From: Acidobacteriota bacterium
Lineage (GTDB): Bacteria > Acidobacteriota > Terriglobia > Acidiferrales > UBA7541
Direction: 5' to 3'
Length of the DNA: 9,979 nt
Assembly (NCBI GenBank): GCA_003224515.1
Contig: QHZC01000126.1
Location: 1 to 9,979, forward strand
The position numbers and the translations under genes are program-made. Shown one piece after another: positions 1 to 6,480 of this stretch. Under the pieces are notes generated by a model that had not been told where the DNA came from, did no database searches, and saw only the letters and a list, made by a program, of their open reading frames with translations. Every line of letters starts with the position of its first letter. Position 1 is the stretch's first letter.

Positions 1-243
1 ACTCTCCGCTCCGCGGAGAACAACAAAAGCTGCGACATCAGAAAGTTAGCAGCAAAATCGCGACCGAATCGCCAAGGAAGATCCGTCCGAGGATGAGGGC
101 GGCGAGCGACAAGTGCCTACAGGTTCGGCCGGTGCATGCTCGCCCCGGCCTATGAAATATCCAATGAATCAACCTTCCGCAGACAGCGCCGCCAAACGGC
201 ACCTATCCAAAAGGAGCCGGGTAAATTCCACAAAATGCGCAAT
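1..243. other. Region downstream of ribD with no assignable gene
   Basis: This stretch lies after the ribD stop and contains no reading frame that resembles a known protein. Two short inverted repeats are visible: a 7-bp stem with a 3-base loop at 3-19 (TCTCCGC/GCGGAGA), and GGCCGG/CCGGCC separated by 12 bases at 127-150. Neither is followed by a T-run on the minus strand, so I do not call a terminator. A minus-strand ATG at 38 opens a frame of 12 codons that runs off the window edge. That is too short to judge. Confidence 0.4.
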
Positions 244-1080
244 CTACCTTCTATAGACATCCTGGATGTATCCTTCCAGTGCAAGGTCCGGGCCAAACCG
301 ATGAATTTGAACGTTTTGTAAGGGCTGCTGCGTGAGTTTGGGTGCGAGCGCGAAGGGAACGCGATTCTCGCCGGCGATCTTCGGCGCGTAGAAGAGAAAA
401 AGTTTGTGAACAATACCTGCGGCGAGCGCCGCGCCATTCATGAGCGAGCCGGCTTCTAGTAAAACACTGAGAAATTCGTGGCGCCCGAGTTCAGCGAGCA
501 CTGAAGATAGATCGATGCGGCCGTTTTTTGTCTTTGCATGAATAACTTCGACGCCCGCGTCTTGGAGATTGCGGGCCTTTGCTGAATTCACTGAAACAGT
601 AGTGAATACCAGGAGATCGTCATCCGACATTTTCACGAGGCGGGATTTTGGCGAAAGGCGCAGCCTCGAATCGAGAACCACGCGCAGAAGGCGCTTACGG
701 CGCGGGAGACCGCTTCGATCGGTAAGCAGCGGGTCATCGGCGAGAATGGTGCCGATTCCAGTGAGTAGCGCGTCCGAAGCATGACGCATTCGATGCACTT
801 CTGCACGGGATTCTTCCGACGTTATCCAATTGCGACGTTTACCCGAATTCTTCCCGGTCTTTTTATAGGAGCGGGGAAGAGCCAGTTGACCGTCAAGCGT
901 CATTGCCGATTTCAGCGTAACAAATGGCTTCTTCGTTCGAACCCAGTTTGCAAACGCTTCATTGAGGCGGTGCGCCTCTTCTTCGCAAGCGCCAGTGAAA
1001 ACCTCGATGCCCGCCGCGCGGAGGCGCTCAAGGCCGCGACCGGAATTGACGGGATACGGATCATCCATTGCCGCGACCAC
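244..1080 (-). CDS. ribD: RibD, reductase part (5-amino-6-(5-phosphoribosylamino)uracil reductase), frame-shifted from its deaminase part
   Basis: This is the larger piece of a bifunctional riboflavin biosynthesis protein. The reductase domain uses NADPH to reduce the ribosyl side chain of the deaminated pyrimidine. The frame opens inside the gene with the RibD linker VAAMDDPYPVNSGRG (residues 2-16), which belongs just after the deaminase zinc site. The reductase follows: LKSAMTLDGQLA (56-67), NWITSEESRAEVHRMRH (84-100), GIGTILADDPLLTDR (108-122) and LLEAGSLMNGAAL (207-219). It reads to a normal RibD end, YIQDVYRR. The GTG at 1080 is only where the frame opens and is not a likely real start, because the codon before it (CGC, Arg) continues the family motif RVVAAMDDP upstream. 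The domain looks intact, so it was probably read continuously from the start at 1313 before a deletion near 1085. Function could survive only if the break is an error or if internal initiation occurs. Confidence 0.85.
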   Translation of the reverse strand: MVAAMDDPYPVNSGRGLERLRAAGIEVFTGACEEEAHRLNEAFANWVRTKKPFVTLKSAMTLDGQLALPRSYKKTGKNSGKRRNWITSEESRAEVHRMRHASDALLTGIGTILADDPLLTDRSGLPRRKRLLRVVLDSRLRLSPKSRLVKMSDDDLLVFTTVSVNSAKARNLQDAGVEVIHAKTKNGRIDLSSVLAELGRHEFLSVLLEAGSLMNGAALAAGIVHKLFLFYAPKIAGENRVPFALAPKLTQQPLQNVQIHRFGPDLALEGYIQDVYRR

Positions 1081-1313
1081 GCGTAAGGTTCGAGCGTGAC
1101 GTAGAGCGTCGCGCCGCGCGCCTTATCGCCTGCCGCCTTTAGCGCGACGATTTCCGCGTGGTCGCGCCCTTCGTATTGATGAAAACCTTCGCCGACGATC
1201 TGGCCTTGGCGCACGATGACCGAACCCACCATGGGATTAGGGCTGGCGAGGCCGATCCCTTTGCGGGCCAGCGCCAGCGCGTGTTCCATGAAGCGAATGG
1301 CGTGTGCGTCCAC
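912..1313 (-). CDS. ribD: RibD, N-terminal cytidine-deaminase-like part, broken by a deletion
   Basis: The first 76 or so residues are a clear RibD deaminase domain, which would deaminate the diaminopyrimidine intermediate of riboflavin synthesis. Visible motifs are the substrate loop ASPNPMVGSVIV, the zinc-ligand and proton-shuttle motif GRDHAEIVAL, and ATLYVTLEP. In the family LEP is followed by CxxxGxTPPC, which gives the two zinc cysteines, and then about ten more residues to RVVA. Here LEP is followed by only two bases and then the codons for RVVA in another frame. About 58 bases are therefore missing at 1084-1085, judged against the E. coli protein. Everything from about 1085 down to 912 in this frame is nonsense overlapping the reductase part. 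As written, both zinc cysteines are gone and the deaminase would be dead. The start is GTG at 1313, three bases after the ftsY stop, which suggests translational coupling. Confidence 0.82.
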   Translation of the reverse strand: MDAHAIRFMEHALALARKGIGLASPNPMVGSVIVRQGQIVGEGFHQYEGRDHAEIVALKAAGDKARGATLYVTLEPYAWSRQWMIRIPSIPVAALSASARRASRFSLALAKKRRTASMKRLQTGFERRSHLLR

Positions 1314-1316
1314 GGT

Positions 1317-2288
1317 TTAATCGAAAAGAGAGTTAGCGTACGTTTCCACGTCGAACGGAACCATGTCGCTGATTTGCTCGCCGGTGCCAACGAACCGAAT
1401 GGGCAGGCCTAGTTCGCGCGAGATCGCGACAACGATGCCGCCCTTGGCGGTGCCATCGAGCTTCGTGAGGATGATGCCAGTGACGCCGACAGTGGAAGTG
1501 AATTCACGAGCCTGAGCAAGCCCGTTCTGCCCGGTGGTGGCGTCAAGCACCAGCAAAACATCGTGCGGCGCGCCAGGAATCACTTTAGCTGCAGTACGTT
1601 TCATTTTTTCGAGCTCTGCCATCAGATTGGACTTGGTGTGCAGGCGTCCCGCGGTGTCGACAATGACGACATCGGCCGAGCGCGCCTTGGCGGCAGCGAC
1701 AGCGTCGTAAACAACCGCGGCAGGATCAGCTCCGGATTTCTGCTTGATGACTTCGATGCCGTTGCGCTCGGCCCAGATTTCGAGCTGTTCGACGGCGGCG
1801 GCGCGGAACGTGTCTGCGGCACAGAGCACCACGCTGCGACCTTCCTGGCGAAGCCGGTTTGCGAGTTTCCCGATGCTGGTCGTCTTGCCCGCGCCATTAA
1901 CGCCAACAATGAAAATCACGCGCGTTCCGCTGCCATTCTGTGAGGCAGAAATGCCACTCCCAGCCGCCACATCTGGCAAAACGGGCGCGTTCAGAATGCG
2001 AATGATGTGCGACTTGATCTCACGCTTGAGTTGCATGGCGTCCGAGAGCGCGTGGCGATCCATCTTTTCTCGTACCGCATCCAGAATTTCGCGCGTCGGC
2101 TTCACACCCAAGTCCGCGGAAAGAAGCGCCCTCTCCAGATCCTTGAGGATCGAAGGTTCGATCTTGCGCTCGCCCAAAAATATCGTGTCAACGGTTTCGG
2201 AGAGTGCCGCCTTCGTCTTGCTGACGGACGTCTTCAGCCGCTCAAGAAGCGTGGGTTCGGGTTCATTCTTGCCAAAAAGCGAAATCAT
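1317..2288 (-). CDS. ftsY: FtsY, signal recognition particle receptor GTPase
   Basis: FtsY is the membrane-associated receptor that docks the signal recognition particle with its ribosome and delivers membrane proteins to the Sec translocon. Starting at ATG 2288 the protein has 323 residues. A helical N domain (about 10-100) leads into the SRP-type NG GTPase: G1 loop GVNGAGKT (129-136), the insertion-box motif DTFRAAAVEQL (159-169), G3 DTAGR (211-215), G4 TKLDG (275-279), and the C-terminal closing motif GTGE (301-304) before a family-like end. There is no long acidic A domain, as in many non-enteric FtsY proteins. An in-frame ATG at 2321 would add 11 residues, but it lies at the -10 box of the likely promoter and the added residues do not look like FtsY, so 2288 is preferred. 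ftsY probably leads a unit with ribD. It is one of the few longer genes here with no sign of damage. Confidence 0.95.
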   Translation of the reverse strand: MISLFGKNEPEPTLLERLKTSVSKTKAALSETVDTIFLGERKIEPSILKDLERALLSADLGVKPTREILDAVREKMDRHALSDAMQLKREIKSHIIRILNAPVLPDVAAGSGISASQNGSGTRVIFIVGVNGAGKTTSIGKLANRLRQEGRSVVLCAADTFRAAAVEQLEIWAERNGIEVIKQKSGADPAAVVYDAVAAAKARSADVVIVDTAGRLHTKSNLMAELEKMKRTAAKVIPGAPHDVLLVLDATTGQNGLAQAREFTSTVGVTGIILTKLDGTAKGGIVVAISRELGLPIRFVGTGEQISDMVPFDVETYANSLFD

Positions 2289-2322
2289 ACATTCGATTGC
2301 ATCGACATCACCGCAACCCAAA

Positions 2323-2331
2323 ATTGTAGCA
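2323..2331 (-). promoter_or_regulatory. Possible extended -10 promoter for ftsY-ribD
   Basis: On the minus strand TGCTACAAT matches the extended -10 pattern (TGn followed by a TATAAT-like hexamer) and lies 34 bases before the preferred ftsY start. A transcript would begin near 2316, leaving a leader of roughly 28 bases. No good -35 hexamer is present 16-18 bases upstream, which fits an extended -10 type but weakens the call. Confidence 0.4.
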
Positions 2332-2395
2332 GATGCCGCATCTTGGACCGTTACCAGATGTGCGCGGAAAGCTCACCAGACTGTATCAAACCCAC

Positions 2396-2426
2396 GGGGG
2401 GCGGAGAGGGCGGGACAAGTCGGGGG
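2396..2426 (+). other. G-rich tract fitting a four-run G-quadruplex pattern
   Basis: Four runs of at least three G (2396-2401, 2408-2410, 2412-2414, 2422-2426) are separated by loops of 6, 1 and 7 bases. This satisfies the usual G3+N1-7 pattern on the plus strand. The tract lies just past the stop of the HD-GYP gene and is on the template strand for leftward transcription. It could slow polymerase between the HD-GYP gene and ftsY. No classical hairpin-plus-T-run terminator is visible in the 2289-2434 gap. The pattern match is seen directly; folding and function are inference. Confidence 0.35.
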
Positions 2427-2434
2427 ATTAGCCC

Positions 2435-3661
2435 TTAAACGTGCACTTCGACAGCACTGAGGCGGAGCTTGCCGGCGTTGATGGCGGACTCGAGAGCCGT
2501 CACGACCACAGCATCGAATTTTGAGCCGGTCAAGGCCCGAATGCGATCCATTGCGTAGTCCAGTTCCATCGCCGTCTGATAGGGGCGGTTGGTGGTCATG
2601 GCATCGAGGGTGTCAGCCACGCCGATGATGCGCGCCATCACCGGAATCTGCTGGCCCTGCAGGCCATAGGGATAACCGCGGCCGTCCATATGTTCATGGT
2701 GCAGCTCGATGCCTGGGAGCATTTCCTTTAGCTGCGAAACCGGGCGCATGATGTTCGCGCCCTTCACGGTGTGCTGCTTCATCAACCCGAATTCTTCGGG
2801 CGTCAGCGAGCCGGGCTTTTTCAGCACGCGGTCCTCGACGCCGATTTTTCCGACGTCGTGCAGTAGCGCCGCAATGCGCAGCTTGTCCAGCTCTTCTGTG
2901 GAGAGTCCAAGCTCCTGGCCGATGAGCGCCGAATACTTCGCCACGCGGCCGGAGTGACCGCGCGTGTAGGGATCCTTTTCGTCGATGGCCGCGGCCAGCA
3001 TCCGGATAGATCCGATAAACAGCTCGCGATTTTCCTCCGCGGCCTCCTTCAAGCGCTCGATATATTCCTCGATGTCGCCGGCCATCTTGTTGAAGTTTTC
3101 AGCTAGCTCGCTGATTTCCGACGCGCCGCGGACAGGCGAGCGCTGGTGAAATTCGCCGCGGCTGATTGCGCGCGAGGACGCCGCCAGTCCGCGGATGGGC
3201 CCGCTGATACCCACGGCGAAGAAATACCCAACGAGAATGGCGGACAGAATGACGACGATGACGAACGCCAACGCCTGCCGGTTCAGCTCGGTGACGCCGG
3301 TGTCGGTCTGCGCCTGATCGAGACTTCGCTGCGCGATGACGGCCCAATTCACTTCAGGAAAAGTGCTATAGGTTCCGATCATTTCGATCGGATGTTTCTT
3401 GTCCGTTTCGGTAAAGCGTACCGTTTCCGTGTTGCGAAGCTCCTGCGGCAGCGCTCTCACCTGCGCTACAAGTGAATTGCTGCTGACGTCCGCGCCAGGA
3501 ACGAAGTTTTTTGTATCCCAGTGTGCCACCAGGCGGCCGTTGTGATCCACCAGGAAAACGGTGCGTCCCCGCACGCTGGCTTCCTGCAATCGGTGAACGA
3601 TGGGATCCAGGGAAACGACCGCAGCCAGCATACCCGTAAAATTGTCGTTCACGTCTTTCAA
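2435..3661 (-). CDS. HAMP/HD-GYP signalling protein, C-terminal part (cyclic-di-GMP phosphodiesterase type)
   Basis: This piece holds the second half of a periplasmic sensor domain, a transmembrane helix (about residues 132-153), a HAMP linker (about 152-205) and a complete HD-GYP domain (about 215-400). HD-GYP proteins hydrolyse the second messenger cyclic-di-GMP. The signature residues are all present: GHSGRVA (235-241), LLHDVGKIG (266-274) with the HD metal ligands at 268-269, HTVKG (297-301), HHEHMDGRGYPYGL (321-334), and IPVMARIIGVADTLDAM (339-355). Catalysis is therefore plausible. The frame opens at a TTG (3661) that is not a convincing start, because the residues there (PLKDVNDNFTGMLAAV) belong in the middle of a sensor domain. 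It should be the continuation of the gene starting at 4166, separated by a frame-breaking deletion near 3661-3690. Confidence 0.88.
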   Translation of the reverse strand: MKDVNDNFTGMLAAVVSLDPIVHRLQEASVRGRTVFLVDHNGRLVAHWDTKNFVPGADVSSNSLVAQVRALPQELRNTETVRFTETDKKHPIEMIGTYSTFPEVNWAVIAQRSLDQAQTDTGVTELNRQALAFVIVVILSAILVGYFFAVGISGPIRGLAASSRAISRGEFHQRSPVRGASEISELAENFNKMAGDIEEYIERLKEAAEENRELFIGSIRMLAAAIDEKDPYTRGHSGRVAKYSALIGQELGLSTEELDKLRIAALLHDVGKIGVEDRVLKKPGSLTPEEFGLMKQHTVKGANIMRPVSQLKEMLPGIELHHEHMDGRGYPYGLQGQQIPVMARIIGVADTLDAMTTNRPYQTAMELDYAMDRIRALTGSKFDAVVVTALESAINAGKLRLSAVEVHV

Positions 3662-4166
3662 GGGACACCTGCAGTTGCTGAGATTGCAAGCAGGTAACGA
3701 AGGCCCGCTGCAGCGCTCTATTAACGAACGGATCCTCCTCGGCCCGAAAATTTCCCTGCGAAGCGCTCGTGCCTTTTCCGGACTTGCCGACGGCCGTCAG
3801 GTAAATGAACGTATTGCGGTTGCTTTCGACGAAATCTTCCAGCAGGCGGGTGACCTTGGGTTCTGCCGAGGGATCTTCAACGTTGTCAATAAGCCCTGTA
3901 AGCACAAGAATCTGGCGCTCACTCAGGAGCTGTTGCGTCAGGTTGGATTCGAATAGTTGTATTTCCTGCGCCAGCGACCGGGTCAGATCGGTTTGCTGCA
4001 CGCGCTCGGTATCTACCAACTTCTCCTGGCTAAGCTGCAATACCTGGCGGTGATAGAGCCCGATGGGAAGCGCACTGACCAGCAAAAGCGCGCCAAGAAC
4101 GAGCCACAGGATGCGTACGCGCCCTGCGCGCACACGTTCCCAACGAGCTTTGGCATCAAGCGACAT
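3366..4166 (-). CDS. Membrane sensor, N-terminal part of the same HD-GYP protein
   Basis: The protein starts with a basic cytoplasmic stretch and a transmembrane helix (about residues 18-39, VRILWLVLGALLLVSALPIG). A long helical extracytoplasmic segment follows (about 40-115), and then the beginning of a CACHE-like sensor fold (FIYLTAVGKSGKG, then EEDPFVNRALQRAF). After about residue 165 the translation becomes low-complexity nonsense rich in Arg and Gly, which is the shadow of the downstream frame. The true coding part is therefore about 4166 to 3665. Joined to the next piece, the layout is TM, split extracytoplasmic sensor, TM, HAMP, HD-GYP, a common design for receptors that control cyclic-di-GMP. 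ATG at 4166 is chosen because the reading starts just before a typical positively charged N-terminus. No ligand can be named. Confidence 0.75.
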   Translation of the reverse strand: MSLDAKARWERVRAGRVRILWLVLGALLLVSALPIGLYHRQVLQLSQEKLVDTERVQQTDLTRSLAQEIQLFESNLTQQLLSERQILVLTGLIDNVEDPSAEPKVTRLLEDFVESNRNTFIYLTAVGKSGKGTSASQGNFRAEEDPFVNRALQRAFVTCLQSQQLQVSLERRERQFYGYAGCGRFPGSHRSPIAGSQRAGTHRFPGGSQRPPGGTLGYKKLRSWRGRQQQFTCSAGESAAAGASQHGNGTLYRNGQETSDRNDRNL

Positions 4167-4177
4167 CTCGACTATTC

Positions 4178-4183
4178 ATTTTA
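4178..4183 (-). promoter_or_regulatory. Possible -10 box close to the HD-GYP start
   Basis: TAAAAT on the minus strand ends 11 bases before the ATG at 4166. If used, transcription would start about five bases before the ATG, giving an almost leaderless mRNA. That would fit the lack of a Shine-Dalgarno sequence. No convincing -35 element was found, so the call is weak. Confidence 0.25.
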
Positions 4184-4241
4184 GGGGAACATAGCGGACT
4201 TAGGTGGTCAGCTAGGACCCTGCGTCGCGCATGTGCAACTG

Positions 4242-4276
4242 GGACTTTAGTACTAGCGGCGCAAAAATTGGACTTT
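4242..4276. repeat. Short direct repeat GGACTTT in the gpsA/HD-GYP gap
   Basis: GGACTTT occurs at 4242-4248 and again at 4270-4276 on the plus strand, 28 bases apart. Each copy is followed closely by ACT, and the first overlaps the 8-base palindrome TAGTACTA (4248-4255). The pair sits in the 122-base gap between gpsA and the HD-GYP gene, where a regulator could bind. The gap shows no hairpin terminator. Confidence 0.25.
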
Positions 4277-4288
4277 CACTGGTCGTCC

Positions 4289-5257
4289 CTATTCTCGTTT
4301 CAAAGGCCGCTCCATGATGTCCCGAATGGCATCCTTAGGAGACTTGCCCGCGTGCAGGATGGCGTCGACTTGCTCCGTGATTGGCATTTCGATTTGGTGC
4401 TCGCAGGCCAGCGCCAGCAAAGGCGCGGCGGTATTCACGCCCTCGGCAACCATGCGCATGTTCGCCATGATTTCCCGCAGAGAACGTCCTTTGCCGAGTT
4501 CGATTCCCACAAAGCGATTACGGCTGAGAGAACCCGTGCAGGTGAGAACCAAATCGCCCAACCCTGCCAGACCGCTGAGTGTCTCCGGCCGCGCTCCCCG
4601 CGCCACGGCCAAACGAGCCATTTCCGCGAGGCCGCGCGTGATCAGCGCCGCCAGTGCATTCGAACCAAGCCCAAGCCCCAGGCACGCTCCCGCAGCAATG
4701 GCCATCACGTTCTTCATCGCACCGGCCAGCTCCACGCCGAGGACGTCGTCGTTGGTATAGAGACGGAAGTTCGGTCCGGCAAACTCTTCCTGCAGCTCAG
4801 CCGCGAGCGCAGCATCTCGCGAGGCCAGAACCACGGCCGTAGGTTCGCCGCGAGCGGCCTCTGCGGCGAACGATGGTCCGGAAATCACTGCAATGCGTGG
4901 CGCAATTTTCGGCGAGACGACCTGCGCGATCATTTCACTCATTCGCAAATGTGTTGATGGCTCAAGCCCCTTGCTGGCGCTGACGAAACTCATGCCAGCG
5001 GCGGCAAACGGCAGTGCGGCAGAATAAACCTTGCGTGCATGCGCAGAGGGTATGGCGCCGAGGATCACGTCCGCACCAGAAAGCACGGCTTCCAGTTCAG
5101 AATGGACTCGAACGCTCTCGGGCAGTTTGGAGCCGGGAAGGTACACTTTATTTTCACAGTCGCGGCGGATCGTTTCGTGTGGCCTGCGGCTGCGCGAAAG
5201 CACGATCGCCAGTGCCGTGCCCCAGCCTCCGCCCCCGAGAATGGCGATCTTCGTCAT
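4289..5257 (-). CDS. gpsA: GpsA, NAD(P)-dependent glycerol-3-phosphate dehydrogenase, with an internal gap
   Basis: GpsA reduces dihydroxyacetone phosphate to sn-glycerol-3-phosphate, the backbone for phospholipids. The dinucleotide-binding loop GGGGWG is at residues 8-13. SASKGLEP (93-100), ISGPSFAAE (125-133), the catalytic-lysine segment AGAMKNV (178-184), GLGDLVLTC (232-240) and SRNRFVG (245-251) follow, and the protein ends normally at 322. Between RRPHE (residues 24-28) and TIRRDCENKVYLPG (29-42) the family has about 12 more residues, including the second Rossmann strand (E. coli VVLWGHD region). Here they are absent without changing frame. This strand helps hold the cofactor, so the protein as written may not work. 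The start ATG at 5257 overlaps the plsY stop as ATGA, which strongly supports it and suggests translational coupling. It follows plsY, the next enzyme in the same pathway. Confidence 0.93.
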   Translation of the reverse strand: MTKIAILGGGGWGTALAIVLSRSRRPHETIRRDCENKVYLPGSKLPESVRVHSELEAVLSGADVILGAIPSAHARKVYSAALPFAAAGMSFVSASKGLEPSTHLRMSEMIAQVVSPKIAPRIAVISGPSFAAEAARGEPTAVVLASRDAALAAELQEEFAGPNFRLYTNDDVLGVELAGAMKNVMAIAAGACLGLGLGSNALAALITRGLAEMARLAVARGARPETLSGLAGLGDLVLTCTGSLSRNRFVGIELGKGRSLREIMANMRMVAEGVNTAAPLLALACEHQIEMPITEQVDAILHAGKSPKDAIRDIMERPLKRE

Positions 5258-5892
5258 TCTGTTTCCTTCTTCTTGCTAAAGGAAAAGCGCGGCTCGGTGC
5301 CTTCCACGAGGCGCTGAAGGTTGCCGTCATGCTTATAAATCACCAACAGCGCGATGGCCAGCGTTCCCACGTCGACGATGATCGGCGGCGCATGACGCGG
5401 CGCCCAAAGAAAATAGATCAGCAGCGGCATGGCCGCGGCCGCCGCGATAGAACCCAGCGAAACAAAGCGCCAATAGGCTACGCAAAGAACGAAGAGCACC
5501 AAGGCGCTGACCGCTGCAAGCGGGCAGAGAGCTAGAAACACTCCAAGAGCAGTGGCCACGCCCTTGCCGCCTTTGAACTTCAGCCAGACGGGGAAACAGT
5601 GTCCGAGCAGCACTACGAAAGCGGCGATCATCATCCAGGTCGCGCTTTCATCGGTAACGCGGCCTGCGAGCCATACGGCTGTCGCGCCCTTCGCGGTATC
5701 GAAGACCAGTGTGAAAATTCCGGCCAGCGGGCCCACGACACGAGCCACGTTGGTTGCGCCGATGTTGCCGCTGCCGGCTTTGCGCACGTCCGCGACGCCC
5801 AATAATTTTGCGAGCAGCAATCCGAAGGGGATCGAGCCAAGAAGATACGCGGCGAAAGGGATCAGAGTGACCGCGATCGAAACTTCAATCAT
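5254..5892 (-). CDS. plsY: PlsY, acyl-phosphate:glycerol-3-phosphate acyltransferase
   Basis: PlsY is a multi-pass membrane enzyme that moves an acyl chain from acyl-phosphate to glycerol-3-phosphate, giving lysophosphatidate. The 212 residues show the three family motifs: GSIPFGLLLAKL (19-30) with AGSGNIGATNVAR (39-51), GHCFPVWLKFKGGKGVAT (97-114), and YKHDGNLQRLVEGTEPR (186-202). Hydrophobic segments between them (about 5-30, 52-75, 86-105, 112-140, 145-163) fit the usual membrane topology. The start at 5892 lies six bases after the thpR stop, with GGAG just before it. The stop overlaps the gpsA start by four bases. Length and motifs are normal, with no sign of the damage seen in nearby genes. 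Pairing with gpsA places supply and use of glycerol-3-phosphate under one transcript. Confidence 0.95.
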   Translation of the reverse strand: MIEVSIAVTLIPFAAYLLGSIPFGLLLAKLLGVADVRKAGSGNIGATNVARVVGPLAGIFTLVFDTAKGATAVWLAGRVTDESATWMMIAAFVVLLGHCFPVWLKFKGGKGVATALGVFLALCPLAAVSALVLFVLCVAYWRFVSLGSIAAAAAMPLLIYFLWAPRHAPPIIVDVGTLAIALLVIYKHDGNLQRLVEGTEPRFSFSKKKETE

Positions 5893-5898
5893 GCTCCG

Positions 5899-6480
5899 TC
5901 AGGCCTCCGCCGCCGCGAACGGGAAGCTTTCGACCGTAGTGTACTCCGCGCCGGAGGATTTTAGCTTGCTTTCGATCAGATGAAATTGGTTGGTGCGCAG
6001 CGAGCCAAAATCACGCGCCGCGTTTTCCTGGATCGCGGACCGAAGTTTTTCAGGTAGCCGGGGATGCTCGAATCGCGCGAGCGTCAGATGCGGCGAAAAC
6101 GGTCGCTGCTTCCGCTGAATGCCGAGTTTTTCCGTGGCGCGTTCGATATCGCTCGCAAGTGCTCTTAGATTTGACGAAGCCTCGATGCCCGCCCAGAAAA
6201 CGCGAGGATGTTTTTCATTCGGGAAGAAACCAAGGCCCCGGAAGCATACATTCACCGGATGGTTGTGCACTCCGACGTAGACTCCGCAAAGAAGCTGAAG
6301 TGCGGAAACGATCCCAGCGAGCTTTGCGTCCTTCACCTCACCGATGAATTTGAGTGTGATGTGAAAATTCTCCGAGCGTGCCCACTTTACAAGTGGAGCG
6401 ACAGAACGAAGATCGCGGACTAATGCCGCGAAATTTTCTCGCACCACAGAGGGAATCTCCAGCGCGACGAACAAGCGCAC
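5899..6480 (-). CDS. thpR: ThpR, RNA 2',3'-cyclic phosphodiesterase (2H / LigT family)
   Basis: Members of this small cytoplasmic family open 2',3'-cyclic phosphates on RNA ends, and many were first named 2'-5' RNA ligase. The 193 residues begin with the typical MRLFVALEIP and carry two HxTx catalytic motifs, HITLKFIGEV (40-49) and HLTLARF (131-137). A central GLGFFPNEKHPRVFWAGIE segment (82-100) is also typical. Start choice: GTG at 6480 begins exactly at the conserved N-terminus and has AAGAGG nine bases upstream. It sits between cinA and plsY in the likely operon. The cinA frame as written runs 140 bases into this gene, which I read as damage to cinA and not as a real overlap. The physiological RNA target is unknown. 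Confidence 0.92.
   Translation of the reverse strand: MRLFVALEIPSVVRENFAALVRDLRSVAPLVKWARSENFHITLKFIGEVKDAKLAGIVSALQLLCGVYVGVHNHPVNVCFRGLGFFPNEKHPRVFWAGIEASSNLRALASDIERATEKLGIQRKQRPFSPHLTLARFEHPRLPEKLRSAIQENAARDFGSLRTNQFHLIESKLKSSGAEYTTVESFPFAAAEA

Noticed and set aside
1..38. Minus-strand ATG at 38 reading off the window edge (12 codons)
   Set aside because: Too short to recognise, with no ribosome binding site and no family motif.
127..150. GGCCGG/CCGGCC inverted repeat as a ribD terminator
   Set aside because: Short stem, 12-base loop and no following T-run on the transcribed strand.
1744..2460. 238-codon plus-strand open frame opposite ftsY
   Set aside because: Ser/Arg-rich antisense shadow of an intact ftsY.
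4268..4957. 229-codon plus-strand open frame opposite gpsA
   Set aside because: It is rich in Arg, His and Gln and antisense to a clear gpsA, as expected for a shadow frame in GC-rich DNA.
6338..6480. Long natural overlap of cinA and thpR
   Set aside because: The extra cinA tail is unlike the family and overlaps the conserved thpR N-terminus, so a frame change is more likely.
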